Positions 34,105 to 46,220 of a DNA stretch of 64,000 nucleotides are shown here, in pieces. This DNA comes from Centropus unirufus (taxonomy: Eukaryota; Chordata; Aves; Cuculiformes; Centropidae). How positions within the stretch are numbered: position 1 is the first letter of the stretch; every line of letters begins with the position of its first letter. The stretch is taken from contig VYZI01000388.1 in the NCBI GenBank assembly GCA_013397695.1, positions 39,130-103,129 of the forward strand, in the 5' to 3' direction. A program made the translations under genes and the position numbers. Under the pieces are notes generated by a model, which saw nothing but the letters and a program-made list of their open reading frames with translations, had not been told where the DNA came from and made no database searches.

Positions 34105-35155
34105 TCCCACGGGTGCTTTGACAGGTGACCGCGGTGTGGAGCCCAAGGGAATCCTTGGCTGCGGTGCCCATGGAATGGTGGAGCTCAGGATCCCCGGGAC
34201 AGCGAGGAGGGCACGCAGCAAGCTCACTATTGGACTGCAGGGCAGGCGGACTTTGCCCGCCTCAGGCATCTCCTTGGTACCCCATGAGGTAAAGCCCTGG
34301 AGGGCGGGCAGGAGCACTGGGCAGTTCCAAGGATCTCCTCCTCCAGACCCAGGAGTGATGCATCCCAACAAAGAGGAAGTCAGGCAAAAACGCCAGGAAA
34401 CCTGCATGGATGAACAAGGAACTCCTGGACAAAGCCAACACAAAAAGGCGTCCACAGGGTGGAAGTGGGGGCAGGGAGCCTGGAGGAATAACAGAGAAAT
34501 TGTCTGAGCAGCCGGGGATCAGGTTAAGAGAACCAAAGCCCTGATAGCATTAAAGCTGGGCAAGGACGTCAAGGACAAAGAGGAAAGCTTCTATAGGTGA
34601 TACAAGGAAGACCAGGGAGAATGTGGGCGTCCTCCAGAAGGAAACAGAAGACCTGGTTACCCATGGTATGGAGAAGACTGAGGTACTCAATGTCTCTTTT
34701 GCCTCAGTCTTCACCAGCAAGGACTCAAACCTCACCGCCCAAGTTGCAGGAGGCAAAGGCAGGGGCTGGGAGATCGAAACTTCCCACCATAGGAGAGGAT
34801 CAGGGGCGAGCGGATCTAAGAAACCTGAAGGTGCACAAGTCCATGAGACCTGATGAGATGCATCCATGGGTAACAGTGGGGTAACAGTTACTGGGGTAAC
34901 AGTTTTAAGCAGAAAGAGGGGAGATTGAGAAAAATGCAGAAATGTTTTGCTGTGAGGGTGGGCAGGCCCTGGCCCAGGCTGCCCAGAGCAGTGGTGGCTG
35001 CCCCATCCCTGGAGGTGTTGAAGGCCAGGCTGGAGGAGGCTTTGAGCAACCTGATCCAGTGGGAGGTGTCCCTGCCCATGGCATGGGAATTAGAGCTGGA
35101 TTGGGATTTAAGGTCCCTTCCAATCCAAACCATTCTATGATTGTGTGATTCTGTG
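34105..35155 (+). repeat. Avian CR1 LINE, internally deleted
   Basis: This non-LTR retrotransposon copy runs from within ORF2 to the natural 3' end. From about 34150 to 34868 it follows the region between the endonuclease and the reverse transcriptase. Its broken translation still shows EVLNVSFASVFTSKDSNLTA (about 34683-34740), the typical CR1 'FFASVF' neighbourhood, and then a run ending in the equivalent of 'KSMGPDGMHP'. From about 34895 it jumps to the 3' terminal region. The element ends with three octamers, ATTCTATG, ATTGTGTG and ATTCTGTG, at 35132-35155, the CR1 hallmark. Frameshifts and loss of most of the reverse transcriptase make it inactive. Confidence 0.88.
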
Positions 35156-37049
35156 GTGACTACTCAGGTAACAAATACCAGGCCAGCATCGTCCAACCGA
35201 CCTTTAATAATGAATAAATCTCATGCATGCCAGACCTGAAGGAGGAACTGATAGTTACCTATCTCATCCAGAAACTTTCCAGAGCATGTTCTGCTTTCTA
35301 ATTATGTTTTCTCACAAATTTGTGAAAGCGATGGTCAAGGCAAATGCGAAGGAGCTGGCTATGGTAGAAACGTGGTGGCAGAAAACCATGTATTCAAAAC
35401 GTTCATGACTTCCTGTATGGATTCATTTTGCCCTGAATTTTGGGCTGTATCAGGCATGGCTCCTGGACTTTCTTTCTCCTAGGGTTCTGGACTTTCTTTC
35501 TCCTTCACTGTACCTCTGTACCTTGATTATTAAGTAAAATCTACTGTGTGATGGATGAAGATGGAAACGGGAGGATTGCCATACTGTAACTTCAACAACT
35601 CTCACAGAAATGTAAGAATACATTTCAGAGATGGGTGACTGGATAAATAATCTCATACCAGACCTTCTGAGTTCGCGCTGCCGATGGAGACTAATCAAAA
35701 AATCCTAAGAAAATACAAATTCAACTGGGCTGCCAGTATGTGTGTTATGAATTAGAAAAGGAAAAACCTTCCCCTGAAAAAGATGAAATTTTCATTTCCT
35801 CCTTTTGGTTTCTGGCACAAGACATGCAAATGTGGGAGGGAGAAATATCCCGCTCGAAAGAAGAGTCTTGGGAAGTAAGCAATATAAAAAAACTGTCTTG
35901 ACTAAAACCCCCCACCAATGCAAACTCTGTGTTTCGCTGCAAAATTTAAAATAAGATGCAGAGAAGGCAGCGGCCACAGATGTGCTGCTTTCATGTTTTC
36001 AGCTCTCATCACTCTGCATGACTCTGGGTCAACAACTTCCATGCCACCAAGGCTCATGTCCTTCCCGTGAGACACGAAGAGAAGCGTCCCCAGGCTGGCA
36101 GAAGGGGATCCTGGCAAGGGGAGGGATCAAGTGCCTTTGCGCGCGATGACCTCCAGAGCAGAAGCAAATCCTTAGCCTCGTGACAGAGGGAGGTCATTCC
36201 TGTGAGGAATCAGAACCACGGGGTGAAACCTGTGCATGCGCTGCATTTTCAAATGCTCACTTAACGTTCATCTATATTATGGGATCATTTTACAGTTTGC
36301 CAGTGCAGCTTACTGACCATGTCATGTCCCAAAAGGAATATAAACATTTGCCAAAATCAACAATTATCAGTAAAGAGCAATTGAAATGGGCTGGAGAACG
36401 TCCATTCCCTTCCATGGGTCTCATAGCATTTCCTGTAGAGGGGAAGTAGGAAATACAGGAGGAACCGCAGCATTTCTAAAAATGTACATCGAAGTTATCA
36501 GTTAAACTACTGTCAGTAGCACTTGAACTCCGGATATTAGCTTTCTTCTGTACTTCAAAATCAGTTACCTCAAAAAAAAAAAGAGACCACAAGAATTGAA
36601 AGTGGCTGGAGAATGGAGGCTTTTTGCCTGGTTTGGGACTGTTTTGAAGGGCAAGGTGGACTCGGAATTGGTTTGCTCCGCCAGGGCAGCCTGGGGCCGT
36701 GCTGTGGATGAGGAGGGGTGTCCAGCAGAGAGACCTGCGCGGGTTATTAGTTTTTTGGGGCAGGATGTCTCAGGAAGAACCTTTGTTTTGGGAGCCACGT
36801 GACACAGGTACTGCACACTAATAACGAAACTGCAGAACTGCCAGCACTTCATTGTCACAGAGTGATTTCTAATATTTATTTCACCCCATTCTCCTGATCC
36901 TCTGCTCCTCTGACAGGGCTAACTAAAACCACGGGAAGGAATGGTCTGCTTTCCCAGCCGAATTTCCTCAGTAAATCCCTCAAAGATGCACGCGAGGGTC
37001 TCTTAGTAGAAGATGTGGCAAAAGAAACACTGAAGTAGCAGAGCTTAAA
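35156..37049. other. Non-coding stretch, no gene seen
   Basis: Mixed DNA. A 24-bp tandem duplication lies at 35463-35506. Frames are short and unrecognised. The GC-richer part 36600-36790 has no identifiable content. Confidence 0.5.
35463..35506. repeat. 24-bp tandem duplication, 1.8 copies
   Basis: CTGGACTTTCTTTCTCCT occurs at 35463 and again at 35487, with six bases between the copies. The two copies are identical over 18 bp, which suggests a recent duplication. Confidence 0.9.
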
Positions 37050-37595
37050 AATGGCATTAATACAAAGCTATTAGGAAAAATAAATGCTGGGAAGAGCTGC
37101 AGAGGGAGGTGCCGAGCGTACGATGAAATGTCAGCTGCAAGTCAGTGATAACAGTGTGAAGTAATTCTGACCTGAGGTACACAGCAATGGCACCGTTCAG
37201 AAAAATCTGGGAGTCCTCCAAAACCTTCCCCCCAGGGCCCAACTCAGACGAGGGCAAGAAAGGTGGTCAAGTGCGTGGAGCACCAGCCTCAGGTGGAGTG
37301 ATGAAATATCTCAGGGATCTTCGGCCCGAAGGGAGGAAGTTATGGGAAGCCCTGAGATCGTGACGGGGTGGGGGAAGGTGAATAAGGAAAGATTGTTCAT
37401 CCCTTCTCATGGCACTGCAACCGGAAGGCATCAGATGCGGACTGCGGGATGACAGGAACAGGGAACAGCGCAGGGCTGGGCTGTGCAACTCATTACTTCG
37501 TGAGCGCAAAAAAAGCTTCGACGAGCACAGAAAGTTGTTAAACAGGTTCTTAGAATAAATATCCATAGAGGGCTATGAAAATATTATTTTTTTGG
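37050..37595 (+). repeat. Ancient CR1/L3-like LINE fragment
   Basis: Several phrases follow the 3' part of old CR1/L3 ORF2 in the right order. GGGCAAGAAAGGTGGTCAAG near 37252-37271 resembles the 'RVQRRATKMIKG' coding region. ATCTTCGGCCCGAAGGGAGG is at about 37317-37336. GAAGGTGAATAAGG is at about 37374-37387. TTGTTCATCCCTTCTCATGG at 37393-37412 corresponds to 'ttgttcatcccttctcata'. The fragment closes with AATAAATATCCATAGAGGGC. It is damaged by substitutions and small indels and has no intact frame. Confidence 0.6.
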
Positions 37596-40084
37596 ATTGG
37601 CCCTAACGTCATGAAGGGATGAGTGAGCCAACCAAGGAACTATAAGTGTATATTTACCCTGTCCTTTGGCTCTTCCTAATCTCCATTGCTGGGAAGGTGC
37701 CGAAGGGCGGTCAGGGCTCTGGGGCTCACAGAGCACAGCTGTCCAACTCTTCCCGGGTCAAAGTGTGCCCTCGGATATTCTGTTTTGCGGTCGATATGAT
37801 GTGCCGAGATACGTGTGAATGTGTGGGGCAGCTGGTGGCAGATGCTGTGACCACGGTGGGGAGAGCAGGGCCCCTGCTGCCCCGTCACAGCTCCTTCCCC
37901 GTGCCCTTTGGTGCTAAGGAACCTCAGAAGAGGGAGGACAATTCAGACTTTCTGTGTCTCTCAATTCCAGTCAATCTGTGCCAAGAAATGGTAAAATGTA
38001 TTTCTGTAAGTGGTGAGGCCAGTATTTTATGCGTTGGTTTAAGTTTTTTTTCCCTTTTTCATTTATTTATTTTTTCCTGTCCTGATTTAATTTAACCAGG
38101 TGGTCAAATTTCAATAATCCTCATCACTTCTTGACTTGCTGCTTTATGTTGATGTTTATTCAGCTCCTGACTGGACAACTCACCGGTTCCTTCTCCTTAC
38201 TGTGTTGATACCAACATGCAGGAATCGTATAAAAAACTGGAGGGAAAATGGTGATTTCCTCCTCTTGTCTAGGGTGTTTGCTTCAGGAGTACTTGCACTG
38301 ACACAAATAGACTTTTTTTGTGCATGGAAAGAGATAAGGTGGGGGTTTTCTGTTTTATTTGTTCTGCACCTCACATATTTCCCCCGCCCACTCCCTGCCT
38401 CCCTCCTATACGCGCTGACACTCAGATGTACACCAGCAGGTTTCGGAGAACTTCACCCAGCTTAGGAGAAGGTGACCAATGTCTGGGATGAGATGTTTGT
38501 ATTTTCAGCATCACGACTCATTTCCACCAATCTTACCATCAGAGAGGGGTGTTTCTGGGAAGGCTGCTAAAGCCCCTGGCACCCAGTGTCTAGGACACCA
38601 AGGAAACACTGGTGACAGCAGCACTACCAAGACTTTGGGTGCACCAGGTGGGCACAAACTATTGGCTGCCTGCCCAATGTAGCCCCGATTCCAAAGGCTG
38701 AGCAGTGGTTTTGCCCCTTGGTGATGCAGTTGCCCGAGTTTCTGCCTGTTCCTCCCTTGAGAAGGTCAGTGTGGCTCCCGGTCCTGCTGCTCTGCCATAT
38801 CCCTGACTGCTCCTCAGACAGGAACCTGCCGAGAGGTAACACCACTGATCTGATGAACAGAGGGAGTTTTCGGGACCTGCTGTGCATTGCTCGCGCTTTC
38901 TTCCTGAGCCGGGGGTCTCTGCCGATAGCTGAGTGCATCTGCAAGTTTCAAGATGTGCACTTTCTGTTCTACCACTTGTGGGCGGGGTGAAAGAAGAGCA
39001 GAAGAAACGGTCTCTAGCACCAAGAAAGTTTCTGGTGCCTCACGTCGAGATCTGCTCTCTCACAGGTTCTGCATTTCAAACACCGGCCTCGGGAGCAGCT
39101 CCACAGGATGAAAGGGTTAATTGTGTGACTCCACACCTCGAGTCACCTGGGGTAAATTACCACGTTCTCTCAGTTCTTAGTTAGGACCTTGTGTCCTGGG
39201 GAAGTCAGTGGAGCTTGTTTTCACTGATGTGGTATGAGTCATCAAGTTTAATGAATCGTTACAAATAATTTAATCTGCACTCGCAGGTGCTATTAAAACA
39301 TTTTTTTTTTAACCAAGAGATGTATTTTTTTAACCTAACAAGTGCAATCTTTCTGAGTCACAATGGTATAAATATGGTGCAGCAGGATAGGTTTCTCTCA
39401 TTAAAAAGCCTAATGCTGAATTCAATATTCCCTTCTGCTAAACTTACCTCCTCCAGAATTTAAGACTTTAAGTTGCAGAGGATAAAACATAAGGCCCTGG
39501 TTAATTGCAAATAAATAGTGCCAGAATTATGTACAGATGGTACCTGAAGTTGACTGCTGAAGACTATCCATTAAACTATATATAATTTGCACGACGTGTA
39601 TGTACAGGAAGCAGGAGAAAAACTTTTCTGTGGTTTCTCACATTTGTGAAAAAAACAAAACAACAAAAAAAAATCATAACTGAACACTCTCGGTCTGTGA
39701 AACTTATTTGTGAAAACAGCAACCTGTATTTCTATTTATTTACCTTAATTAAATTAATTAATTCAACAAGTCTGAAGATTTCAGCGTTTTACAGGGTACA
39801 GGTGTAAATATCTGGCGAGTAGAGTGTATATATTAAACTACTTCTACTAAGCTAGTAAATATTTTGCCGCATTAGTTTGCTCATTCCCAAGCAATCAGTT
39901 GTGAACTCCAGCGTTGTAACGGGTCCACAGGGAACATTTGTGCTTTGGTTGGCACTTAGATTAAATTCATCAAACGATTTTTTTCCCCCTTCAAGGCTGA
40001 CATTTCAGAATGTTTTTTTTTTAAAGGTTGTGTGCCAACTGCCAAAGTCAATTAATTAAATGGTACATCTGAAAGTTGTAGGGG
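37596..40084. other. Non-coding stretch, no gene seen
   Basis: Mixed DNA up to about 39200, then strongly AT-rich. A TTAATTAAATTAATTAATT tract at 39745-39763 is dense in TAATTA homeodomain cores but is also a low-complexity sequence. The frames at 37646-38095 and 38136-38465 (149 and 109 codons) are unrecognised. Confidence 0.5.
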
Positions 40085-40150
40085 AAGACTCTCACTGCAT
40101 TTTGCTGTGTGACCTTGGAACTGTGACTCTTTCATCCACAAAACACACGG
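40085..40150 (+). repeat. Possible MIR-like SINE scrap
   Basis: TTGCTGTGTGACCTTGGAACT at about 40101-40120 resembles the MIR phrase 'ctgtgtgaccttgggcaa'. Only about 60 bp can be followed, so this is tentative. Confidence 0.3.
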
Positions 40151-42669
40151 AGGGTCCTGGTCTGTTTTCATTGAAAGTAAAAGAAAACTCCCAGAGATTC
40201 TCTGTCAGATCAGGGATTACCACCATGATGCCATTTTGCCTCGCATTTTCCTTCTGCTTTTGGTACTCAGTAGTAATGAGAAGATCCCTCGAGGTCCTGC
40301 TATGCTCGATAGGTTGAAGCATTCAGCACTTCCTGCGTGCCTCCTTTCCCATATATTTGGAGGCACCTCGGGTGAAGGCACAACGCTCTGCCCCAGCAGC
40401 TGTGATTCCTCTGCTGGCCAAAGAACTTCATCTTAGAGCTGTAGTGGAGATGATAGAGGCAAAATTCAACGGACGTGAGCAGCTGGTGATCCTGTTCTAA
40501 CAAAGCATAGGTACTACAAATCCCTCCCCAAACCACCACCACCCACAGAGTATAAATGCTTCCAAGGCTGCAAAGTCTGCAAAGATTAGGCTGGTTTCAA
40601 AGATTAGACTGGACCCTATTTCTCTGCCTCCTACTCTCTGTGTCACTTCTTGTGCATTTATTGAACCCCTTACATTGTATTTGGAGATTTACCATCATAA
40701 GGTGCTTGGAAACGAGTACAGTGCACTGACTGCTCCTCAGCTGTTAGATTCTATTGTTATTTTTATATTTGTTTGGTGTTTATTTATGTTTTCCCTGCCT
40801 GAAGACCACCATGTGGATCAGGACCCTGTATTTTGCACTGTGTATGCGCATGGAATGGAAACAGTATAAAAGACAGTAGAAACAGTGAATAGGACAGGTG
40901 GGTAAAGGTAGACAGGATATGTGACCTACTACTTTTCTCCCTTAGCCACTTGAAATTCTTTCATTCTGTGTTTTGCTATAGTTTCAATTTCAGAACTTGT
41001 ACCTAATACCTGGCCTGCACATTCCCCATTTGTTTAGTGAAAGCAGGAATTTGTTCCTTTGAGGACAGAAAAGCTGTAGGAATAGTTTCCTACACAATCA
41101 GAAATTTGTTAGGATTTGGTATCTAATTTGACAACTTGGTGCGACCAGGGTAGAGTTCAAGGAAAGGCACGGATCAACCATCTGTAGTAGGCAGAGGTGG
41201 TGAAAACCGCTAGTGCCAAGAGCTTTCCTTAAATACCTCCCTTGTAGGAGGCACTATATTCCTATATTTAGTAGGTGCTCCTATATATACCGTGGGTACT
41301 ATATATCGAGATACAGAAAGGTAATTCTCAGGATTCAGACTCTCCTCTCTTCTCCTACCCCTTTGCTGTACAAAGTGCAGGGAGCAGCAGTTCTGTCTCT
41401 TAAGGCATTGTAGGACAACTCTTCAGATATGTATTTGTTGCTCCTTCATCTCTTTGGAGTTGTCCTGCCTGTCCAGGCATAACGTATTTTGCAGTGAGGA
41501 TATCTCACGTTTTCCTGTTGAACCTGTTCCTCCTTGTCAAAGAGACTTACGGGTGTGAGTCTCCCAGCCCACCTGAGCGAGTCACTCAGGCGGGAGCAGG
41601 ACTGGGAGACCTGCAGCTCTGAGATCTGAGCCACTGTGCCTGGGTTAGGGCTGAGGGACATTTGAGTAAAACATCAGCAAGAATGCTTCCAAGAAGGAGA
41701 AAAGGAAGGATGCCAAGCTGCGGATAATGCTCGAGAGGAAAGCTCCTTTGGATTCCCAAGTTCTTCATACTGTACGGATTGAAATGTTTCTATCGATGCC
41801 TGGAAGGAGAACCCTGAGGGGAATCGGGAAACTTCAGTTTAAACAGTGGAAGCAGTTCAGATGAGCCAAGGCTCAGCAATAGACGAGTGGAAGTTTAGAA
41901 TACTGAATTTTGATTTAAGTCCCATCTGAAGCACCTAGAAGTCTTAGGTGGGTCTAAAACTCAGCTGATGTGTATTTAAGATTTCTTCCTGTAGGACAGA
42001 TTTGTTGATATTTATTTGCCCCGGGGGAATGTGGGGCAGAAAACTGGGCTGAGCACTCGTTATTATTATTGTAATAGCTGCACTGTATATGGACTTAGAC
42101 AAGTAGGAAAGGTGTTCCAAACGACTTGCAAAAGTTGGCAGAGAACAAAGCTCATGAATGTTTCTAGATGATCCCCGGATTACAAAGTTTGCTTTAACCA
42201 GCCCTGGGTTGTTATCTATGTTTTGTTTTCTGTGCAAAACGCCTGGATCTCCCTGTGAGCTGTGAATCTGGTTTTCCAAGAGATCACTAAACATGAAAGA
42301 ACTAAACATCCTAATCTTTTTCCCTAAAGTTGTATCTCAGCATTGTCTTCACCAGTAGCCTTGTCTGCAGGAAGTGCAAAGTTTCCTGCTATGATTGTTT
42401 GACTGCTGCCAATTATCAGATCTGCTTTTGGCAGCTTTCCTCTCAACCTGCTGATTAGCTAATGTGTGGTTACTAATACAATATGGGAAACGGGAAAACG
42501 AGGAAGCAAAAGATTTATTAATTTCATGTGCTAAATACTGTGTGTAATATAATTATCAATACTGTGAAAAGCAATCCTGGCTTAAAGGGTAGTCAGATTT
42601 CCACGGTATTTGTGAAATGAGGCACAGGAATCTGGGGCAGTGAGCAGGCCTATTTTCCCTTTGACACAC
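40151..42669. other. AT-rich non-coding stretch
   Basis: No gene is seen. An 18-bp tandem duplication of AAAGATTAG with its flank lies at 40581-40612. The segment 41240-41320 is TA-rich. Frames are short. Confidence 0.5.
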
Positions 42670-42671
42670 AC

Positions 42672-42778
42672 ACCTAGTTTTCATTGGATTCATGGATTTT
42701 AAAGGCAGAAGAGGGACCAGTAGAGCAACTTGTCTATCTACCTGTAAAACACGGGCCATAGAATTTCATCCAGCTACC
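42672..42778 (-). repeat. Ancient CR1-like LINE 3' end
   Basis: Read on the minus strand this follows the terminal region of amniote-wide old CR1. On the plus strand the phrases are GATTCATGGATTTTAAAGGC (about 42689-42708), AGGGACCAG, and CTGTAAAACACGGGCCATAG (about 42741-42760). They correspond in order to the reverse complement of the family's 'ggcctgtgttatacagg...' ending. Only the last 100 bp or so is present, a typical 5' truncation. Confidence 0.6.
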
Positions 42779-42824
42779 CTGTAGCAGAATTAATAGAAAA
42801 CAGGAGCCAAATCCCGACCTGGCT

Positions 42825-42898
42825 GTACAGCAGTGCTACTCCGCCAGGCTGGAGTAACGGTGTTTTATACCAACGGAGAAACCGGCAGTAGACTTAAG
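42825..42898. repeat. Possible ancient palindromic amniote repeat
   Basis: GGCTGGAGTAACGGTGTTTT and the following TATACCAACGGAGAA resemble a widespread old reptile and bird repeat that reads 'ggagttacgccaatttacaccagcggag' and is partly self-complementary. It has diverged a great deal. A second candidate copy is at 48432-48505. Confidence 0.3.
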
Positions 42899-44439
42899 TG
42901 ACAATGAATTCCTTTTGCATAAACCTAAATGAAAATTGTCATGTATTTTAATAGCAGTGTTGATAGAGCCTTGCTTGGATTGAGGTTTTGCAAAGTGTTT
43001 AACTCTAGGGGAAAATTACCTTTTATCCAAACCTTTCTGAGATAATTGTGTTCCCTGCTGTAATTTAAACTTGTCCCTTCACCGGATCTCTTGAAGAAAA
43101 GGCATAAAGTTAGCAGAAGAAAATGTTTCTCTTAAAGTCGAAACCTGTGCCAAGATTCTCATTTGTAACTAATTCACGCCCTTTCATTTTAGTGGGGGAA
43201 GGAAGGACTAAATAATGCAATAAAGCCCTGAATTTTTTCAGAGCCAAGAAGAGCTTGAACTCAAAGTTCAAAGATTAAAAGTTTCAAGAGCTAAAATGTA
43301 GAGTCTGTACTTTCTTTCATTAGATTCTATATTTGGCAAAACAAGATGTCTCATCACTCTTTTGTAGCCATCTGTATATGTGTGTCGATGATGTTATTAT
43401 ATTTATAGCAGATACAGCCTTATCATTTAGCTCCAGACTTCTACCTGCTCGAAGCTACAGGCTTTAAGAACGCTCTCAGACAATATTGACATGGCTAACG
43501 CCATCACATCCTGCAGGCTGCACAGAAACCAGGACTTTGTGCACACCAAAGCTGCACAAAAAACCCCTTCCTTCCTGCTCCCCTAACCCAGGAGAGGGTT
43601 TAAAGGGAAATGCCAGTGTGGGGAGAACATCCCTCAGATTGTAAATCCCACTGTCAGCTCTCCCTCAGGAGAAGGAGGCAAAGGCTTCCGTGTTGAATGA
43701 CAGAGATGTGTGCCCATCCTGTCAACATGGAGAATATATGGAAAGGAAGGCAGCTTCTTCTCCGAGCAGCTGCCTATGTGGATTGCGAGCAGGGAGAACC
43801 TCTTAGAACATGCCCTTATCTGTGATTAGAAGCCAGCTAATGGTTTGGCTGATGAACAGTTGGAGGTGCTTTATATTTTCTCGCAAAAAGGTAAAAAGAA
43901 CACATACATGTTCAAACATTCCCCATAGTTTTTTCCTCTACTGCTTTTCTTTTTCAGGGCTGGAAATATGTTTCAATGTGCCACAGCACATTTTGGTGAA
44001 AAATTATGATAATTTACTTCACAGATAAACCTCAGAAGACACACTCTGAAGCTCACCAACAAAGCCCTCTTCCCTCTCCCTTGCTCTATTTAACAGGACT
44101 AGGAGAGCCATCTCCTGCTTCGGATCTCCTTGTCCTCACCCAGAAGCACGTAAGCACTGCCCATCCCTTAGGAAATCCTCTTTACCTCTGCAGCACCGCT
44201 AAATGTTTGGTGACACCGCACTTGCCTCCAAAGCTTGGAGCAGCACCCCATGTTTCGGCCTAGTGCAAACAATGCCTGCTTCCCGAGGGATCCCCCGCTT
44301 CTGAGGCTACCGCACTGCGCAGGCCTCCAGTTCCTCCAGCACCTCAGGAGAAAATTTAGAAAAAAATAACTGTGCATCTATTTGATGCAGCTGGGCAAGA
44401 CGAATCAGCTAAAAATGCCACATTAAATGCTTTCCCTTC
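42899..44439. other. Non-coding stretch with one strong acceptor
   Basis: AT-rich DNA. A long pyrimidine tract ends in CTTTTTCAG at 43949-43957, a very good splice acceptor by sequence. No matching donor or polyadenylation signal lies nearby, so I do not define an exon. Confidence 0.45.
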
Positions 44440-44725
44440 ACGACCATCATCCTGGGAGCTTGTGTCAGAGGCGACCGTGGAGTGGATCCTGCGGGATGAG
44501 GCGCTGGCAGCAGCCGTGGTGCGTGAGGCCAGCCCTTGGAGCACTTCCCAAGCCTGGCGAGGTACTGCAGCAGAGGCCACTGCTCCTCCTCCCGCTCCCA
44601 CCCAAAGGAACGCACGGGCGGAGGGTGCCAGCACATTCCCACCAGAGACTGGACAGAACGGGAGGGCCACAGAGAGGGAAGAGGCTCTGGCCGAGGCCTG
44701 AGCGGGATGTTGGGGTCACTCGGAT
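44440..44725. other. GC-rich, CpG-bearing block
   Basis: A block of about 280 bp with frames open on both strands, none recognisable. Boundaries with the AT-rich flanks are sharp. Confidence 0.4.
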
Positions 44726-45814
44726 CCCGTGCTTAGCGCTTGGTTGTCCCACACTTCTCAGGACACTAGGCTGACCTCCAAGCAACTTCAAAAATATTGT
44801 TTTCCAAAGCCTGAAGTTAGGCCAGTGTTATAAAAAAAATGCCTGTGACTTATATTCTTGCCAAATTAAATTTAGCTTCAGCAAAAGTGACATGAAATCT
44901 GTACGGTTTCACCTCACTGGTGAATAGAAAGGCTCCTCCAGCCCAGTCATACCGAAGTATCAGCAATATGAAACTCCGACAATTGTAAGAGCATGGCATT
45001 TGCCGAAAGCGTTGCACTTTCAGTCTGGTGATAAAACACCCGCCTCTATATAGTTCCATTTTGTAATTTGCTTATGGAGTACTTCTTTCCCACAGTAAAA
45101 TTAAAATTGAGAAGACTTTTTCACTTTTGGGGAAAAGGGCACCATTGAAGAGAAATTCTCCCTGGCAAATTAATAGATAAGGTCTGCCATGCTAACTCAA
45201 AAGCCAGCAAAAGGTAAAAATTGAATCTCTTTATCACAGGTAAGTCATTTTTCTACACCGAGGAAGTAATATACGATAGAAAATATAGGATAGATTCCCT
45301 TACAGCTTTTAAACTTTAAAAGATCCATAACTAATATTGGGAATGGTTATAAGCGACAGTCTTCTCCTTTAGATTATGTTTCATTTATTACATTCTCGCA
45401 GGAATTTATGGAGATTCTCAAGGAATTAAAGTTATATTTATGATAAAAACATGGAGCTGCTTCTAAATAGCATTTTCATCATATTAACTGTTGCCTAGAT
45501 AACAGGCATATCTCCTCGAGCACCTCTATTCTGGTTTAGCTCTACAGCTTGCAAATTAATACAGTCATTATAAGACAGGAAAGCTATATCACTTACCATT
45601 TCATTATTGTTCAAATCAGAATCCATATTTTTTCAGCTTTCCCTAGGGTTACGAACTGGATAGGGAAACGTTATCACCTTGCAAAATAATCTCTCAAGAC
45701 TCTTTGGTGTTAAGAGAAGCAGTTAATCATATTACAGTCATTTTCATATTAATAGGTCCTGTGTAAAGAGAGAGTTAATGCTTTCCTTCTACATGCAACC
45801 CTCCAACAGTTTTT
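44726..45814. other. AT-rich non-coding stretch with a ratchet-like splice site
   Basis: AT-rich, non-repetitive DNA. At 45237-45245 an acceptor CAG directly abuts a consensus donor GTAAGT, described in the findings. The part 45280-45780 is enhancer-like in texture. No gene is seen. Confidence 0.45.
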
Positions 45815-45862
45815 TATGTATACATATATTTATATATGTGTGTATATATATGTATATATATT
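45815..45862. repeat. TA/TG-rich microsatellite
   Basis: Imperfect alternation of TA with occasional TG, for example GTGTGTATATATATG. The tract is about 48 bp long. Confidence 0.9.
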
Positions 45863-46214
45863 AATCTGCCTGGAACTAGATTAGCACAAAAGATATCACG
45901 TCCTACTCAGTGTATGAATCAGGGTCAAATCAACAGCATACCCTTAAATTTTTAATCAAAATGGCAATCTGTTATCCCTAAGAAAGTTAGGTAATGTTTA
46001 GATGAATGACATGAATACATTCCACGTTTTAATGGAAAATACAGGGAAGATCTTAGTGCGGCTGAGGAAAGCCTGCCCCAGGGATGCTTTCTTCCCTGTG
46101 GGAGAGGCTGCGATCCTACGGCAGGTGTGTCCACCCTAAAAGGAAAATAATCTCTGACCTGAATTCTGGTTTTTGGAAGGTCGGTTCACCTTTTACTTCT
46201 GGCACCTCCAACAC
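45863..46214. other. Non-coding stretch, nothing recognised
   Basis: About 350 bp of mixed DNA downstream (in the minus sense) of the polyadenylation signal at 46215-46220. No gene or repeat is seen. Confidence 0.5.
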
Positions 46215-46220
46215 TTTATT
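46215..46220 (-). terminator. Candidate polyadenylation signal, minus strand
   Basis: The minus strand reads AATAAA followed at once by GTGTTGGAGGTG, a GU-rich element of the kind expected downstream of a cleavage site. It lies at the edge of a GC-rich island, about 210 bp from a sequencing gap, and a minus-strand frame ends in TAA only about 15 bp before it. The hexamer is common by chance. Its position at the island boundary raises its interest. Confidence 0.3.

Noticed and set aside
36600..36800. GC-richer segment as a CR1 fragment
   Set aside because: A phrase about 'cagggcagcctgggg' recalls CR1, but neighbouring phrases do not follow in order and no terminal octamers are present.
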